NCBI RefSeq assembly: GCF_947492535.1
Contig: NZ_CANLNH010000011.1
Span: 1 to 64,000 of the forward strand
Length of the DNA: 64,000 bases
From: an uncultured Dokdonia sp.
GTDB taxonomy: Bacteria > Bacteroidota > Bacteroidia > Flavobacteriales > Flavobacteriaceae
Reading direction: 5' to 3'
The notes under the pieces were generated by a model. It was not told the origin of the DNA and did not search any database. It saw only the letters and a program-made list of their open reading frames with translations. Both the position numbers and the translations under genes were made by a program. Position 1 is the stretch's first letter; the number at the start of each line of letters is the position of its first letter. Below, in pieces: positions 10,280 to 19,620 of this stretch.

Positions 10280-10568
10280 ACATCATCTAGTTTAAGATCT
10301 GGGGATCTTTATTTTAACTAGTATCAAATTAAGCAGAAAGCGTCAACGCAAACAAAAAATAAGGGGTCTCAAAAGAGTAGCAGAAATCTTATATCACTAA
10401 CAATGAGCAATTTAAAATATTATGTGCTACTGCATATAACTCATTCTTTCCTGTTTACTTAAGAGTTTTGCAGGTAACATATATATTTCAACATAATCTG
10501 TATGAGCTATCCCTCTTCGTGTTTTCTATGATTATGAACCTGCCCGCAGACAGGTCTCACAAGTTCAA

Positions 10569-10580
10569 TTTCGCGAAAGC
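10569..10580. repeat. Dispersed palindrome, partial copy 3
   Basis: TTTCGCGAAAGC; the left arm has lost the GC of the full core GCTTTCGCGAAAGC. It lies 18 bp before the MITE-like element. Confidence 0.75.
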
Positions 10581-10597
10581 ATAAAAAACATTTAAAT

Positions 10598-10752
10598 AAC
10601 CCGTTGTGCATTTGATTCTATTTCTACTACTTTTTCCCCTACCCTAAAGGGTGAATAATAGAAATTTTCATTCCATCCTTTAGGATTTGAGGACAAGAAT
10701 GAAAATATAGTATCTAAATCCACGCTATTTTTTCTAAATGCACAACGGGTTT
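10598..10752. repeat. MITE-like inverted-repeat element
   Basis: 155 bp bounded by perfect 16-bp terminal inverted repeats, AACCCGTTGTGCATTT (10598-10613) and AAATGCACAACGGGTT (10737-10752). The interior carries CCCTAAAGGG and CCTTTAGGA motifs in predicted hairpin loops (arm GAAATTTTCATTC against GAATGAAAAT). Flanks on both sides read TTAAAT/TAAATA, compatible with an AT-rich target duplication. It is too short to encode a transposase, so it would be mobilised in trans. Confidence 0.8.
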
Positions 10753-10996
10753 AAATAGTATCTAAGCATCCTATTTTAAATGCTTCAGTATCGAATTTCT
10801 AAATATGCTGTTTTAATAATAAGCAGTACACCAAGATTCTACTAAAAAAGTAATAGATTTACTTTTTAGTATAAAATTAGCTTCCGATACTTATTTACTA
10901 CCTTACTTTATATCATTACTTTTTGTTGTATTTCTAATATTGCCATAGCATCCTTTTTATTTTAAAATATCATCATAATCTCTTTTTAACACTTTT

Positions 10997-11965
10997 ATGG
11001 TTTTAAGCGTTATCATTCCTGTTTACAATACAGAGAAGTTTATTAAAAAATGCATCCTTTCTATTTTAGATTTCTGTGACAACTCTATGGACATAGAGGT
11101 CATTGCTGTAAATGATGGTTCTACAGATACTAGTTTAAAAGAATTGCAAGCCATTCAGGACACGAGACTCATTGTTATAAATCAAGATAATGCGGGAGTA
11201 AGTGCAGCAAGGAATAGAGGGTTGGATGAAGCCAAAGGGTCATACGTCTGGCTTATAGATGCAGATGATTATTTAAGCGATCATTTTATTGGAGAAGTAT
11301 ATAACATCTTGACCAAAACAGCTCCAGAACTTCTCCTTTTTGGGATTAATTGGGTAGATAAAGATACCTTGCTGGGACAACGTATCTATGCTCCAGGAGA
11401 ATATACCGTATCACAAATTATAGAGGCTCGTATTTATGACAGTAATGTGTGGAGTAGAGTGATTAAAAGGGACCTTATCGAAAATCATCATATTCGGTTT
11501 ATTGACGTCATGAATGGAGAAGATTTTGATTTTTGCATCAAAGTATTTTGTCATGCTCAAAAAGTCACCATTCCCAAAATTATTGGATATAATTACCTTA
11601 CAAACCCAAATGGATCTAGTAAAAAAAGAGCGCAAACGCATCTCAAAAATCTAGCTATTGACTCTGTAAAAACGTTAGTATATCTTAAAGCTTTTTTTGA
11701 AAAATCAAGAGGAACACTACACAATGAATTTGAAGTTTTTAAGCCTTGGTTTAATAATAATATTTTTGGATTATTATTCAGTTTATACAGGTTTGACTAC
11801 AACATTTCTTTTGCAAAAAATATCATTCATTCTTTAGCGAAAAATGGGTATTATCCTGTGGAGACAACGGGTCAAGGTCGCAAGCAAAAAATATTCATCT
11901 CTATAGCCAATCGGAAATCACTTTTTATAAGTATTCTCAAGCTTAGACGTTTTTTAAACATATAA
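10997..11965 (+). CDS. Glycosyltransferase family 2
   Basis: 322-residue GT-A fold enzyme expected to transfer a sugar from a nucleotide-sugar donor in the cytoplasm. The N-terminal signature SVIIPVYNTEKFIKKCI is followed by VNDGSTDTS (nucleotide binding) and the DxD-type metal site D88-A-D-D91 in WLIDADDYLSDHF. Then come GEDFDF and a basic C-terminus, with no membrane segment. The fold and length fit capsular or lipopolysaccharide GT2 enzymes. It stands alone between repeat-rich spacers, with no adjacent polysaccharide genes, so acceptor and pathway cannot be told. Confidence 0.9.
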   Translation: MVLSVIIPVYNTEKFIKKCILSILDFCDNSMDIEVIAVNDGSTDTSLKELQAIQDTRLIVINQDNAGVSAARNRGLDEAKGSYVWLIDADDYLSDHFIGEVYNILTKTAPELLLFGINWVDKDTLLGQRIYAPGEYTVSQIIEARIYDSNVWSRVIKRDLIENHHIRFIDVMNGEDFDFCIKVFCHAQKVTIPKIIGYNYLTNPNGSSKKRAQTHLKNLAIDSVKTLVYLKAFFEKSRGTLHNEFEVFKPWFNNNIFGLLFSLYRFDYNISFAKNIIHSLAKNGYYPVETTGQGRKQKIFISIANRKSLFISILKLRRFLNI

Positions 11966-12005
11966 CGTTAAAAATAATACGTGTATCCTAAAAATTAATG
12001 CTTCT

Positions 12006-12269
12006 TTATACGCTTTCGCGAAAGCGTATAATAAAACTAAAAATGTGCTTAATTGGAATTCTGGATGTAAAGATCTTATATGACTCCTTATTACTCTTTA
12101 TAAAAACGCACTTCTTTTTGGCATGAAGCTTCATAGAAAAAATGTCTCCAAAAGAAAGCATTTTTTGTTTTATTTCTACTAGACAATCAATTACACAACA
12201 AACTACCTGCGTTCTAAAATGAGTAGAAAAACACAGTTCTACCATTATGGAACCGAGGCAAGTAATCAT
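12006..12269 (-). CDS. Doubtful small ORF
   Basis: An 87-codon frame, Cys- and Lys-rich, whose last codons fall in the palindrome at 12007-12030. I recognise no family. It is listed because the 300-bp stretch has no other gene and the amino-acid composition is not obviously random. It may be a decayed gene or chance. Confidence 0.25.
   Translation of the reverse strand: MITCLGSIMVELCFSTHFRTQVVCCVIDCLVEIKQKMLSFGDIFSMKLHAKKKCVFIKSNKESYKIFTSRIPIKHIFSFIIRFRESV
12007..12030. repeat. Dispersed palindrome, long copy 4
   Basis: 24-bp perfect palindrome containing TACGCTTTCGCGAAAGCGTA with one further TA pair on each side. It lies about 40 bp after the end of the GT2 gene. Confidence 0.95.
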
Positions 12270-12481
12270 TAATAGATATGAAAATCATCGTTAAAGTGTT
12301 TATTTTATCGATGAAACGCATATTTAAAGCGATTTATTTGTTGAGGAAAATAAAAAAACTTGAAATCATAATTAGGAATATCTTGTTTAAGAAATAGCAA
12401 TGATCAAAATATCAATGAATCTTCTATGGTTAATTATAGAATAGGTTTATTCTTTATCTAACAAGAAATATTTTACGCGAA

Positions 12482-12730
12482 ATGAAAGAATTACCCCAAA
12501 ATCTTAATTCTATTGAGCTCACAAAAATCATTAGATCTCTTATGCAGTTTATAGTCATAGACGGTAGAAAATTTATTGATGAAAAGAAGAAAAAAGAATA
12601 TATTAAAAGTTATATATATACCTTTTCAAAATCAATAAATGGAATGAATGATTTCGTAAATATGAAAATGATTCATGACCAAATAGAAAAAGATATTATG
12701 TCAGGAGATTTTGACAATACAATCAAGTGA
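12482..12730 (+). CDS. Small hypothetical protein
   Basis: 82 residues, Lys- and Ile-rich, predicted largely helical (ELTKIIRSLMQFIVI; KEYIKSYIYTFSKSIN). It has no signal peptide or known motif. The start is the first in-frame ATG. It stands alone upstream of the ECF sigma gene with a 414-bp gap, so no operon link. Function unknown. Confidence 0.4.
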   Translation: MKELPQNLNSIELTKIIRSLMQFIVIDGRKFIDEKKKKEYIKSYIYTFSKSINGMNDFVNMKMIHDQIEKDIMSGDFDNTIK

Positions 12731-13144
12731 TTTTAAAAATAAACTACCTCTGAGTAAGAACGAGACATTTATACGAAACTGAATTTTAATTTCTAAGCAA
12801 GCCTCTTGGTATTAAACCCTTTAGCGATACCAATAAAATAATACTTCTTTATACGTTTTCAACGTATTGAAATTTATATTTCTCATTCCGCTTATAATGC
12901 ATTATTAGTCCTTTATACTAGCTCTTAACTAGTTATTAGCCATACTATGATTTCTCATCGTGAACCTTTTTTGTACGATATATTGTTTTCGCTTACACAA
13001 TATATTGTGTTTTTAAAAAAAATTATTAACGTCTTTATATTTTAAATTACTCTTTATCAGTGTTTTAAAATTAAAAATAGATTTGGCACATATTTAGAAT
13101 GATAGGCAATTAACTATTAACCCTACTTAAAAATCTATTATAAG
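12731..13144. other. Intergenic region before sigma factor gene
   Basis: AT-rich spacer with no gene. Near its end, TAGATTTG (13078-13085) matches the Bacteroidota -7 consensus TAnnTTTG about 60 bp before the sigma gene. It overlaps TTGGCAC (13083-13089), which resembles the -24 half of a sigma-54 promoter, but the expected -12 TTGC is not matched. Confidence 0.4.
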
Positions 13145-13705
13145 ATGACTACACAATCACTCGATCCTAATAAGTGGATTAATTCATATGCTGACTTTTT
13201 ATTTAACTACACGATTACAAGAGTACGAGATGAAGAGACCGCAAAAGATCTTATTCAAGAAACGTTTTTATCTGCACTAAAGGCAGCTCCCAATTTTAGA
13301 GGGGAGGCTACAGAAAAAACATGGTTAACTTCTATCTTAAAACGAAAAATTATAGATTATTACAGAAAAATCAATAATCCTAAACATAAGGCTATTGTTC
13401 GTTTTCACAATACACAGAGAGAAAGTTCAAATAGCAGTAATTGGCTAGAAGAACGTTATGAAGATCGCACAAATATCTCTGGAGATGTAAAACTTGAAGC
13501 TCAAGAGTTTGAAACTTTAGTTTTTGAAAACATTGCTAAACTTCCAAAAAAACAAAACAAAGCACTCACTATGAAAACAATTCAGAAAATGAGTACAGAA
13601 GATATTTGTAATGAGCTAGATATTACAGTAGATAATTTTTGGGTAACCATACATAGAGCTCGAAAAAGATTGATGTTAGAAATAAATAAAGAATGGCATC
13701 ACTAA
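13145..13705 (+). CDS. ECF-type RNA polymerase sigma factor
   Basis: 186 residues with the two-domain layout of extracytoplasmic-function sigma factors. Region 2 (about 15-80) has DEETAKDLIQETFLSALKA and then FRGEATEKTWLTSILKRKIIDYYRK, the -10 binding and melting helices. Region 4 (about 125-182) ends in a helix-turn-helix (TEDICNELDITVDNFWVTIHRARKRL). No anti-sigma gene is next to it; instead a TPR sensor kinase follows 86 bp downstream. Its region 4 resembles that of the truncated sigma-like protein at 19186-19620, hinting at a shared origin. Confidence 0.92.
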   Translation: MTTQSLDPNKWINSYADFLFNYTITRVRDEETAKDLIQETFLSALKAAPNFRGEATEKTWLTSILKRKIIDYYRKINNPKHKAIVRFHNTQRESSNSSNWLEERYEDRTNISGDVKLEAQEFETLVFENIAKLPKKQNKALTMKTIQKMSTEDICNELDITVDNFWVTIHRARKRLMLEINKEWHH

Positions 13706-13791
13706 ATGCTTAATATAAAATAACGAGTACATCTATACCCAAGTTTAGTATCTTTAATCATCACATATAGTCTGTTTATAGCTTCTTAGAA

Positions 13792-15906
13792 ATGATATTT
13801 ACTTCAAAAACATTAGTACGTATACTACTTATTATCTTCTTTTATGGCTATACATACGGGCAAGTTTCTGAAAAAAATAATACCGAATTAGATAGCTTGC
13901 ATCGACTTATAAAACAAGTAGATACTAAAGAAAAAATAGACCCTTTTCTTGAATTAAGTCTATATTATAGTAAGATTGACACCGAAAACCTGGATAGTAT
14001 ACGTTACTATGCAAATCAGGCATTAGTACTTTCAAAACAATACGAAGATACTGAAGAAAAGAAAGTAGAAGCCTATATTTCATTATGTTATGCTGATATC
14101 TATGCAGGAAATTTTGAAAAAGCAACTCCATATGCACAAGAAGCATTAGCATTATCTAAAAAATTAGATTATGGGGATGGTTTATTGTTTTCAAATAAAG
14201 CATTGGGACGATTACTGATAGATCAGGAGAATTACACAGAAGGATTATATTATTACAATAAAGCTTATGAGGTAGCTAATAAATATGGTGCCTCTAAAGA
14301 TAAGATTATAGATGTAGCTATTGATTTGAGTACGGAGTATTTACTTTTGGAGTATACACAAGAAGCTTCTAATTTATTAGTAGATGCTACAAAACTATTG
14401 GACGACCCATCTGTTTCTTTAGAGAGCAAAGGGATTTTTTATACAAATTTGGCTTTCATAAATCAGGATAATAAAAATTATGAAAAAGCGATTGAATACT
14501 ATAATCTTTCTATAGATTATTATAAACAAGATAATAATTTGACTTTTCAGATGGCTCCTATGTCCAATATGGCAAACATATATCAGGATATTCAAGAATA
14601 TAGAAAAGCCATAGATATCCATGAACAAACGCTAGAATTAGCTAATACTATAAATAATAGTAGCAATGGTTCTGCCCTTCATGGAATTGGAATATGTTAT
14701 CTGCATTTAGAAGAATATGACAAAGCAAAAAAATATTTTTTAAAGTCTGAGAGATTTCATGATTCGATAAACTATACATTTAGAGAAGCTGGTTCTGCAG
14801 AATTGATAGGAAGAGTAAATCTAAAGCAAAATAAAAAGAAAGAAGCTAGAACGTATTTTGAAAAAGCATCAGAACTATTCTTGGAGAGCATAGCGTTTAA
14901 TAAAAATAATAATATTCGAAAAGATGAGATCAGTATTGCTTACTTAAGCCTTTCCGAAATTGATTCTATATATAAAAACCCTGAAAGAAGTCTTCAATAT
15001 TACAAACAGCATGTTATTTACAAAGACAGCGTAGAAAACGAAAGAAAAATAAAAATTGCTGAGCGTATAGAGTTTGCAAAAGAGACAGAAAAAAAGAATC
15101 AAGAAATAATTGTCTTAGAAAATCAAAATAAAATTCAGCAAGTAAATGCAGAGAAACAACGATACTTAGAAATTGGTTTAATGATTTTTTTAGTACTTGT
15201 TATGTTACTTTTAGGAGTTGTTTCTAATAGATACCGTCTTAAACAAAAAGCACTAAAAATTATTGAAGAAAAAAATGAAGAAAATCAATTACTCATGCGT
15301 GAAATCCATCATCGTGTTAAAAATAATCTTCAAATTATCTCAAGCCTTTTAGGTACTCAAATTGATAAGCACATCACGAATAATGAATTAAAAGCAATAC
15401 TTCAAGAGAGTCAGAATAAAATAAAGTCAATGGCCATTATTCATCAAAATCTTTATAAAGGAAATCAGTTTGCAAAAGTTTCTGTTTCTTCATACATAAG
15501 AGAGCTCATTGACCATATTCAAAAAAGCTTCGAAAAAGACAATACAAAGATTCAGTTTGATTTGGATATTGATCCTAAACAAATTCAAATAGGATTAGCA
15601 GTCCCTCTGGGGTTAATTTTAAATGAATTAATAACAAATTGCTACAAATATGCGTTTTCAGATAAAAATGCCATAAACAACTCTATTAAAATTGTTTTTA
15701 ATCAAATTGATGATTCTTCTAAATACCGCCTTATCATTAAAGATAATGGGAAGGGACTCCCTCAAGATTTTGACCTTAATAACCTTTCGTCTTTTGGAAT
15801 GCAATTGGTACAAGGATTGGTAGAGCAATTACACGGTGAAATTCAAATCAATCAAGAACAAGGCACAACATTTACAATGCATATGGAAGAACCTACAACT
15901 ACATAA
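13792..15906 (+). CDS. TPR-containing HisKA_2 sensor histidine kinase
   Basis: 704 residues. An N-terminal signal segment (ILLIIFFYGYTYGQ) leads into a periplasmic array of TPR-like helical repeats (about 30-430). A coiled coil, one membrane helix (about 464-482, IGLMIFLVLVMLLLGVV) and the kinase core follow. The phosphoacceptor region is REIHHRVKNNLQ (His506-His507), typical of HisKA_2 kinases. The ATPase domain shows LNELITNCYKYAF (N box), DNGKGLP (G1) and a SSFGMQLV stretch (G2). It would sense an envelope signal through the TPR domain and phosphorylate a separate regulator, plausibly the NtrC-type protein at 17030-18424. Confidence 0.93.
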   Translation: MIFTSKTLVRILLIIFFYGYTYGQVSEKNNTELDSLHRLIKQVDTKEKIDPFLELSLYYSKIDTENLDSIRYYANQALVLSKQYEDTEEKKVEAYISLCYADIYAGNFEKATPYAQEALALSKKLDYGDGLLFSNKALGRLLIDQENYTEGLYYYNKAYEVANKYGASKDKIIDVAIDLSTEYLLLEYTQEASNLLVDATKLLDDPSVSLESKGIFYTNLAFINQDNKNYEKAIEYYNLSIDYYKQDNNLTFQMAPMSNMANIYQDIQEYRKAIDIHEQTLELANTINNSSNGSALHGIGICYLHLEEYDKAKKYFLKSERFHDSINYTFREAGSAELIGRVNLKQNKKKEARTYFEKASELFLESIAFNKNNNIRKDEISIAYLSLSEIDSIYKNPERSLQYYKQHVIYKDSVENERKIKIAERIEFAKETEKKNQEIIVLENQNKIQQVNAEKQRYLEIGLMIFLVLVMLLLGVVSNRYRLKQKALKIIEEKNEENQLLMREIHHRVKNNLQIISSLLGTQIDKHITNNELKAILQESQNKIKSMAIIHQNLYKGNQFAKVSVSSYIRELIDHIQKSFEKDNTKIQFDLDIDPKQIQIGLAVPLGLILNELITNCYKYAFSDKNAINNSIKIVFNQIDDSSKYRLIIKDNGKGLPQDFDLNNLSSFGMQLVQGLVEQLHGEIQINQEQGTTFTMHMEEPTTT

Positions 15907-16179
15907 TTAAAACACTGCTTCTTTCTATTTAAAAAAACACCTTGTTTCAAAGTTTCCCCTCAATACAAAAACACAATAAATTGTAACTTCTATTAAATAT
16001 TGGATAATCATTCTTAGTGATTTGGTATTAATCAAAAACATTTTTGATGTAACAATCTAACAGTCAGTTTGTTGAAATAAAATTAATTACTAATACATAC
16101 ACGGTATATCTATTGCATTTATAAAAACATCTACTCATAAAGTAGAACAAAAAAATGCTATACAACTTAACTAATTGGA

Positions 16180-17019
16180 ATGATGGATTTAGGATTAAGA
16201 AAAATTACTCAAAACCTCGGAATAAAAAAGCTCATACGAAAGAATATTACTGATTTACAAAATTTAAAAACTTCATTTGGCGTACAAATCAATAATAAAT
16301 TAGACCTAACGGGCATTAGTGATCAAGAAATTATTAGGCTTCAATCTTTATTAAAACATAAAGGAATGATCGTCATTCCTTCACATCGTATACTAAGTGA
16401 AGAAGAACACTTAAAAATTACAACCCTTTTCGGGGTACCTCATGAAAAAGTAAGTTATATAGCACCTCATGTAAAGATGTCAGGACAATTCAATACAACC
16501 AACGACACCTATCTTTCAAGTTCTTTATGGCATAGTGATTACTCTCATTCAAAAAATCCAGCACATATAAGTATCTTCCAGATGACAGATACTATTGATC
16601 AAGAATGGGAAACTTCTTTTATTAGTTTGCACCAAATTTATGCAAAGCTTAATGAAGATGTAAAAAGAAGATGGGATGGAATAAAGGTAATGTATTCAGG
16701 GAACGATGCGATACATCCTTTATTATGGGTACATCCCTTTACAGGAAACCCTAGTATTTACTTTGATTTCAGATTTGCAAAAGAAGTATTTGACATTTGT
16801 ACAAATACAGGGGAGATTTTATTTAAAAATATAAATGAGACCGTATCACATTTGAACGATTTATTTTCAAAAAAGATATCTGTTTATACACATAGATGGT
16901 GTTCTGGAGATATTGTTATAATAGATAATTATGCGATCTCCCGCAAAGAATCTTTAAAACCTGACTATTCTCAAAACGCATCAATAAGGCGCACAATGAC
17001 AAAAGGAGTCTATTTTTAA
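16180..17019 (+). CDS. TauD/TfdA-family dioxygenase-like protein, distal His replaced
   Basis: 279 residues with the Fe(II)/2-oxoglutarate dioxygenase fold of the TauD family. The proximal metal pair is present as HSD (His118, Asp120). HPLLWVHPFTGNPSIYFDF matches the family's central strands, and Arg270/Arg271 could bind 2-oxoglutarate. Where TauD has DNRxTQH with the distal metal His, this protein reads DNYAISR, so the third ligand is Arg255. His238 is a possible alternative ligand but lies before the usual position. Activity is therefore uncertain. It ends 10 bp from the convergent NtrC-type gene. Confidence 0.8.
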   Translation: MMDLGLRKITQNLGIKKLIRKNITDLQNLKTSFGVQINNKLDLTGISDQEIIRLQSLLKHKGMIVIPSHRILSEEEHLKITTLFGVPHEKVSYIAPHVKMSGQFNTTNDTYLSSSLWHSDYSHSKNPAHISIFQMTDTIDQEWETSFISLHQIYAKLNEDVKRRWDGIKVMYSGNDAIHPLLWVHPFTGNPSIYFDFRFAKEVFDICTNTGEILFKNINETVSHLNDLFSKKISVYTHRWCSGDIVIIDNYAISRKESLKPDYSQNASIRRTMTKGVYF

Positions 17020-17029
17020 TACTGTCGTA

Positions 17030-18424
17030 TTATGTATATTCATTTTCCTTTTTAATATCTAATTTTTTAATTCTGAAGTCAAGTGTACTTGGATGTAATT
17101 TAAGAATTTCAGCGGCACCTCCTTTTCCTCTAACCTTTCCTTTACAATACTTTAATGTCTGGATAATCTGCTCACGCTCTACATCTTGAAGTGATTTTAA
17201 TTCAAATTCTTTCTGTAGATTATCTGGCCCTTTAGCATCGTTATTATCTAGAGAATTGAATAATATGTCGTCTTCGGCAAGTAAAATACCTCTCTCTATA
17301 AAGTGCTGTAATTCTCTAACATTACCAGGCCATTCATGCTGCATTATGCCCCTAAGAGTTTCTTTATCTAATTCTGGACATGGCCTATTAATCTCTTTAG
17401 AGAAACGATTCATAAAGTAGTTTGCCAGAAGTTCGATATCTTTACCACGCTCTCTTAACGGAGGTACAGATATTGGGAATATACTAAGTCTAAAAAATAG
17501 ATCTGCTCGGAAGGTTCCTTTCTCTACCTCTTCTTCCAGGTTTCTATTTGTTGCTGCTATAATGCGTACATCTATTTTCTTAGATATAATTCCACCTACC
17601 GTTTCAATTTCTTTTTCTTGAATACAGCGCAGTAACTTTGATTGACTATTTAAAGGAAGTTCGCCTATTTCATCTAAAAATAAAGTACCTCCATTGGCTT
17701 GTTCAAATTTTCCTATTCTTTTCTCAGTTGCCCCTGTAAAACTTCCTTTTTCATGCCCAAATAAAACAGATTCAATCAAATCACTTGGCAGTGCTGCACA
17801 ATTAACTTTAACTAAAGATTTCTTTTTTCTAGGTGAACTTTTATGAAGAGCCTCCATAATAAGTTCTTTTCCAGTCCCTGTCTCTCCTTGGATAAGTACT
17901 GTTATATCTGTAAATGCAACTTGTTGAACTTGTTTTAATGTTTTAGCAATAGCATCACTTTCCCCTATAATATCTGGGATATAAACGGTGCTAATTCCTG
18001 AGTTATTAGCAGTTGCTTTACCCTCAGAAGTCTTAGTGGGTAAAGGTGTATTATCTGTATCTATTTTTCGAAACCCTAAATCTAAAGCAACTCTAATATC
18101 TCGCTCATCAAAAGGTTTTAGAATATATCCCAATGGATTTGTTCGGGTCATTTCGCTTAAGGTACCCGAATCAGAATATGAAGTAACATAGATAAAAGGA
18201 AGCCCAAATTCTTCTCTTATTTTTACAGCAAGCTCAGTACCTCTTAAATCTCCTATAATATGAATATCCAATAACACTAGATCTGGAGGCTCATTGGCTA
18301 TTTTTTTCATAGCCTCATCTGCAGATTTTGCCATCCCCATAACAGCATGCCCTAGACCAGATACAATTCTTCTTAAATCTTGAGCGATGATAAACTCATC
18401 TTCTACAATAAGAATTTTCCCCAT
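17030..18424 (-). CDS. NtrC-type sigma-54-dependent response regulator
   Basis: 464 residues. The receiver domain (1-120) has the phosphoacceptor Asp53 in LVLLDIHI. The AAA+ domain has Walker A GETGTGKE (180-187), the sigma-54 contact loop GSFTGA (227-232, a Ser variant of GAFTGA) and Walker B GGTLFLDEIGEL (about 245-255). A Fis-type helix-turn-helix lies at the C-terminus (GGAAEILKLHPSTLDFRIKKL). It should activate sigma-54 promoters when phosphorylated. The nearest kinase is the HisKA_2 protein at 13792-15906, the likely partner by proximity. Confidence 0.93.
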   Translation of the reverse strand: MGKILIVEDEFIIAQDLRRIVSGLGHAVMGMAKSADEAMKKIANEPPDLVLLDIHIIGDLRGTELAVKIREEFGLPFIYVTSYSDSGTLSEMTRTNPLGYILKPFDERDIRVALDLGFRKIDTDNTPLPTKTSEGKATANNSGISTVYIPDIIGESDAIAKTLKQVQQVAFTDITVLIQGETGTGKELIMEALHKSSPRKKKSLVKVNCAALPSDLIESVLFGHEKGSFTGATEKRIGKFEQANGGTLFLDEIGELPLNSQSKLLRCIQEKEIETVGGIISKKIDVRIIAATNRNLEEEVEKGTFRADLFFRLSIFPISVPPLRERGKDIELLANYFMNRFSKEINRPCPELDKETLRGIMQHEWPGNVRELQHFIERGILLAEDDILFNSLDNNDAKGPDNLQKEFELKSLQDVEREQIIQTLKYCKGKVRGKGGAAEILKLHPSTLDFRIKKLDIKKENEYT

Positions 18425-18631
18425 TTTAAATTGTTTTGCGCATTCATGTATACTAACAAAAATACAATGTCATTCACTAATCCTATTGCTTATTATAATA
18501 TAATTACCAATTAAACAAGCGTGAAACAATTTAAACATTTTGTTAAACAAAACAATCTTTTTTAGTGAAAAAATTAATTAAAAATGCAACTTTCATAGCA
18601 TCACATTCATTTTTGTTTAACTTTTGAAGGA

Positions 18632-19120
18632 TTAGCTATTTAACCAATTCTTAAATGCTAGCGATTTATTTTTTCCTACAAATATTGGATTCTCTGAAGC
18701 AGGAAAAGTTTCTATTTTTAATCCTTGCCCCATTTTAACAATCTTTTTAATTGCTGAAACTCCTAAAATTACTTGTCTATTTACTCTAAAGAAATAATGA
18801 TGATCTAACTCAGCAAAAAGAGTATCTAAACTATTATTTGACACACTCTTCTGTCCATTCATATTCACTACATAGGTGATAGAGTTTTCCTTATAGATAT
18901 AAGCGATTTCAGAAACATATACAATAAGAAGTTCATTGCGGAAATAGGTAAGAATACGATCTTTATAAGTACTCTTATCTACTACTATTTCTGTAGTATC
19001 TTCTTCAGTACTTTCCATGTCTACTATTTCTGTTAACGACTCTTCTGTATATAAATAAGTAACAGTCGTTTCTTTAGGTTTAAAAGTAAAACTTGGTATT
19101 TGATAATTAATTGATAACAT
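18632..19120 (-). CDS. LytTR DNA-binding protein without receiver
   Basis: 162 residues. The C-terminal ~100 residues form a LytTR domain (IAYIYKENSITYVV; the LDTLFAELDHHYFFRVNRQVIL region). The N-terminal ~60 residues show no receiver domain and no membrane segment, so it is not controlled by direct phosphorylation. It lies 65 bp downstream of the sigma region 4-like gene on the same strand, possibly one transcript. The role is probably transcriptional regulation; targets unknown. Confidence 0.85.
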   Translation of the reverse strand: MLSINYQIPSFTFKPKETTVTYLYTEESLTEIVDMESTEEDTTEIVVDKSTYKDRILTYFRNELLIVYVSEIAYIYKENSITYVVNMNGQKSVSNNSLDTLFAELDHHYFFRVNRQVILGVSAIKKIVKMGQGLKIETFPASENPIFVGKNKSLAFKNWLNS

Positions 19121-19185
19121 AATAAATAAGTATGAATGGGTGGGTTAATAAATGAATATGTTGCTTAAATTTTGTTTGGAAGATT

Positions 19186-19620
19186 TTAGGCGAGGTCTAA
19201 ACTTTCTATAAGTTCTTTTCTAGCATTCTGTATAAGTTTCCAGAATACAGCTTCATTAATGTCTAAATCTGTGCAAATGGATGATGTCCTCTTATCTTCA
19301 AAAGTTTTATAAACAAATGCATTTCTCTGTATTGCCGGCATACGGTTTAAACACTCTTGTAGTATAGAATCATTCTGATTTTGGGTATCTTCTGGAAAAG
19401 AATTAATCATATTTGATGTTCCTAAAGGATAAGATGCCCCTACAGGATTACCAATGTGTAAATGAGTATTAGTAACATTTGATCTCTCTGATTTTCTTTT
19501 CAGAAATTGTAGTCTTAGGTTTTTAAATATTATTTTAAGGATTAGCTTGTACCCTTTTTTAGCGTTCTCAATAATAGATTTTAGTTGTAAAAACGCTGTT
19601 ACTTCTATTTGTATATACAT
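19186..19620 (-). CDS. Orphan sigma-70 region 4-like protein
   Basis: 144 residues. The C-terminal part (about 85-140: LQECLNRMPAIQRNAFVYKTF, then SSICTDLDINEAVFWKLIQNARKELIESL) matches region 4 of ECF sigma factors, including the sigma factor at 13145-13705. The N-terminal half is basic and helical and lacks the region 2 helices (no DLIQETF-like segment). It could be a decayed sigma factor or a small DNA-binding regulator. The start ATG at 19620 is the first available. Confidence 0.65.
   Translation of the reverse strand: MYIQIEVTAFLQLKSIIENAKKGYKLILKIIFKNLRLQFLKRKSERSNVTNTHLHIGNPVGASYPLGTSNMINSFPEDTQNQNDSILQECLNRMPAIQRNAFVYKTFEDKRTSSICTDLDINEAVFWKLIQNARKELIESLDLA

Larger units (their letters stand above)
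10280..10996. other. Intergenic region with repeats
   Basis: Spacer of about 700 bp between the divergent AraC-fusion and glycosyltransferase genes. It contains a partial palindrome (10569-10580) and the MITE-like element (10598-10752). The remainder is AT-rich with no protein-like frame seen. Confidence 0.5.
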
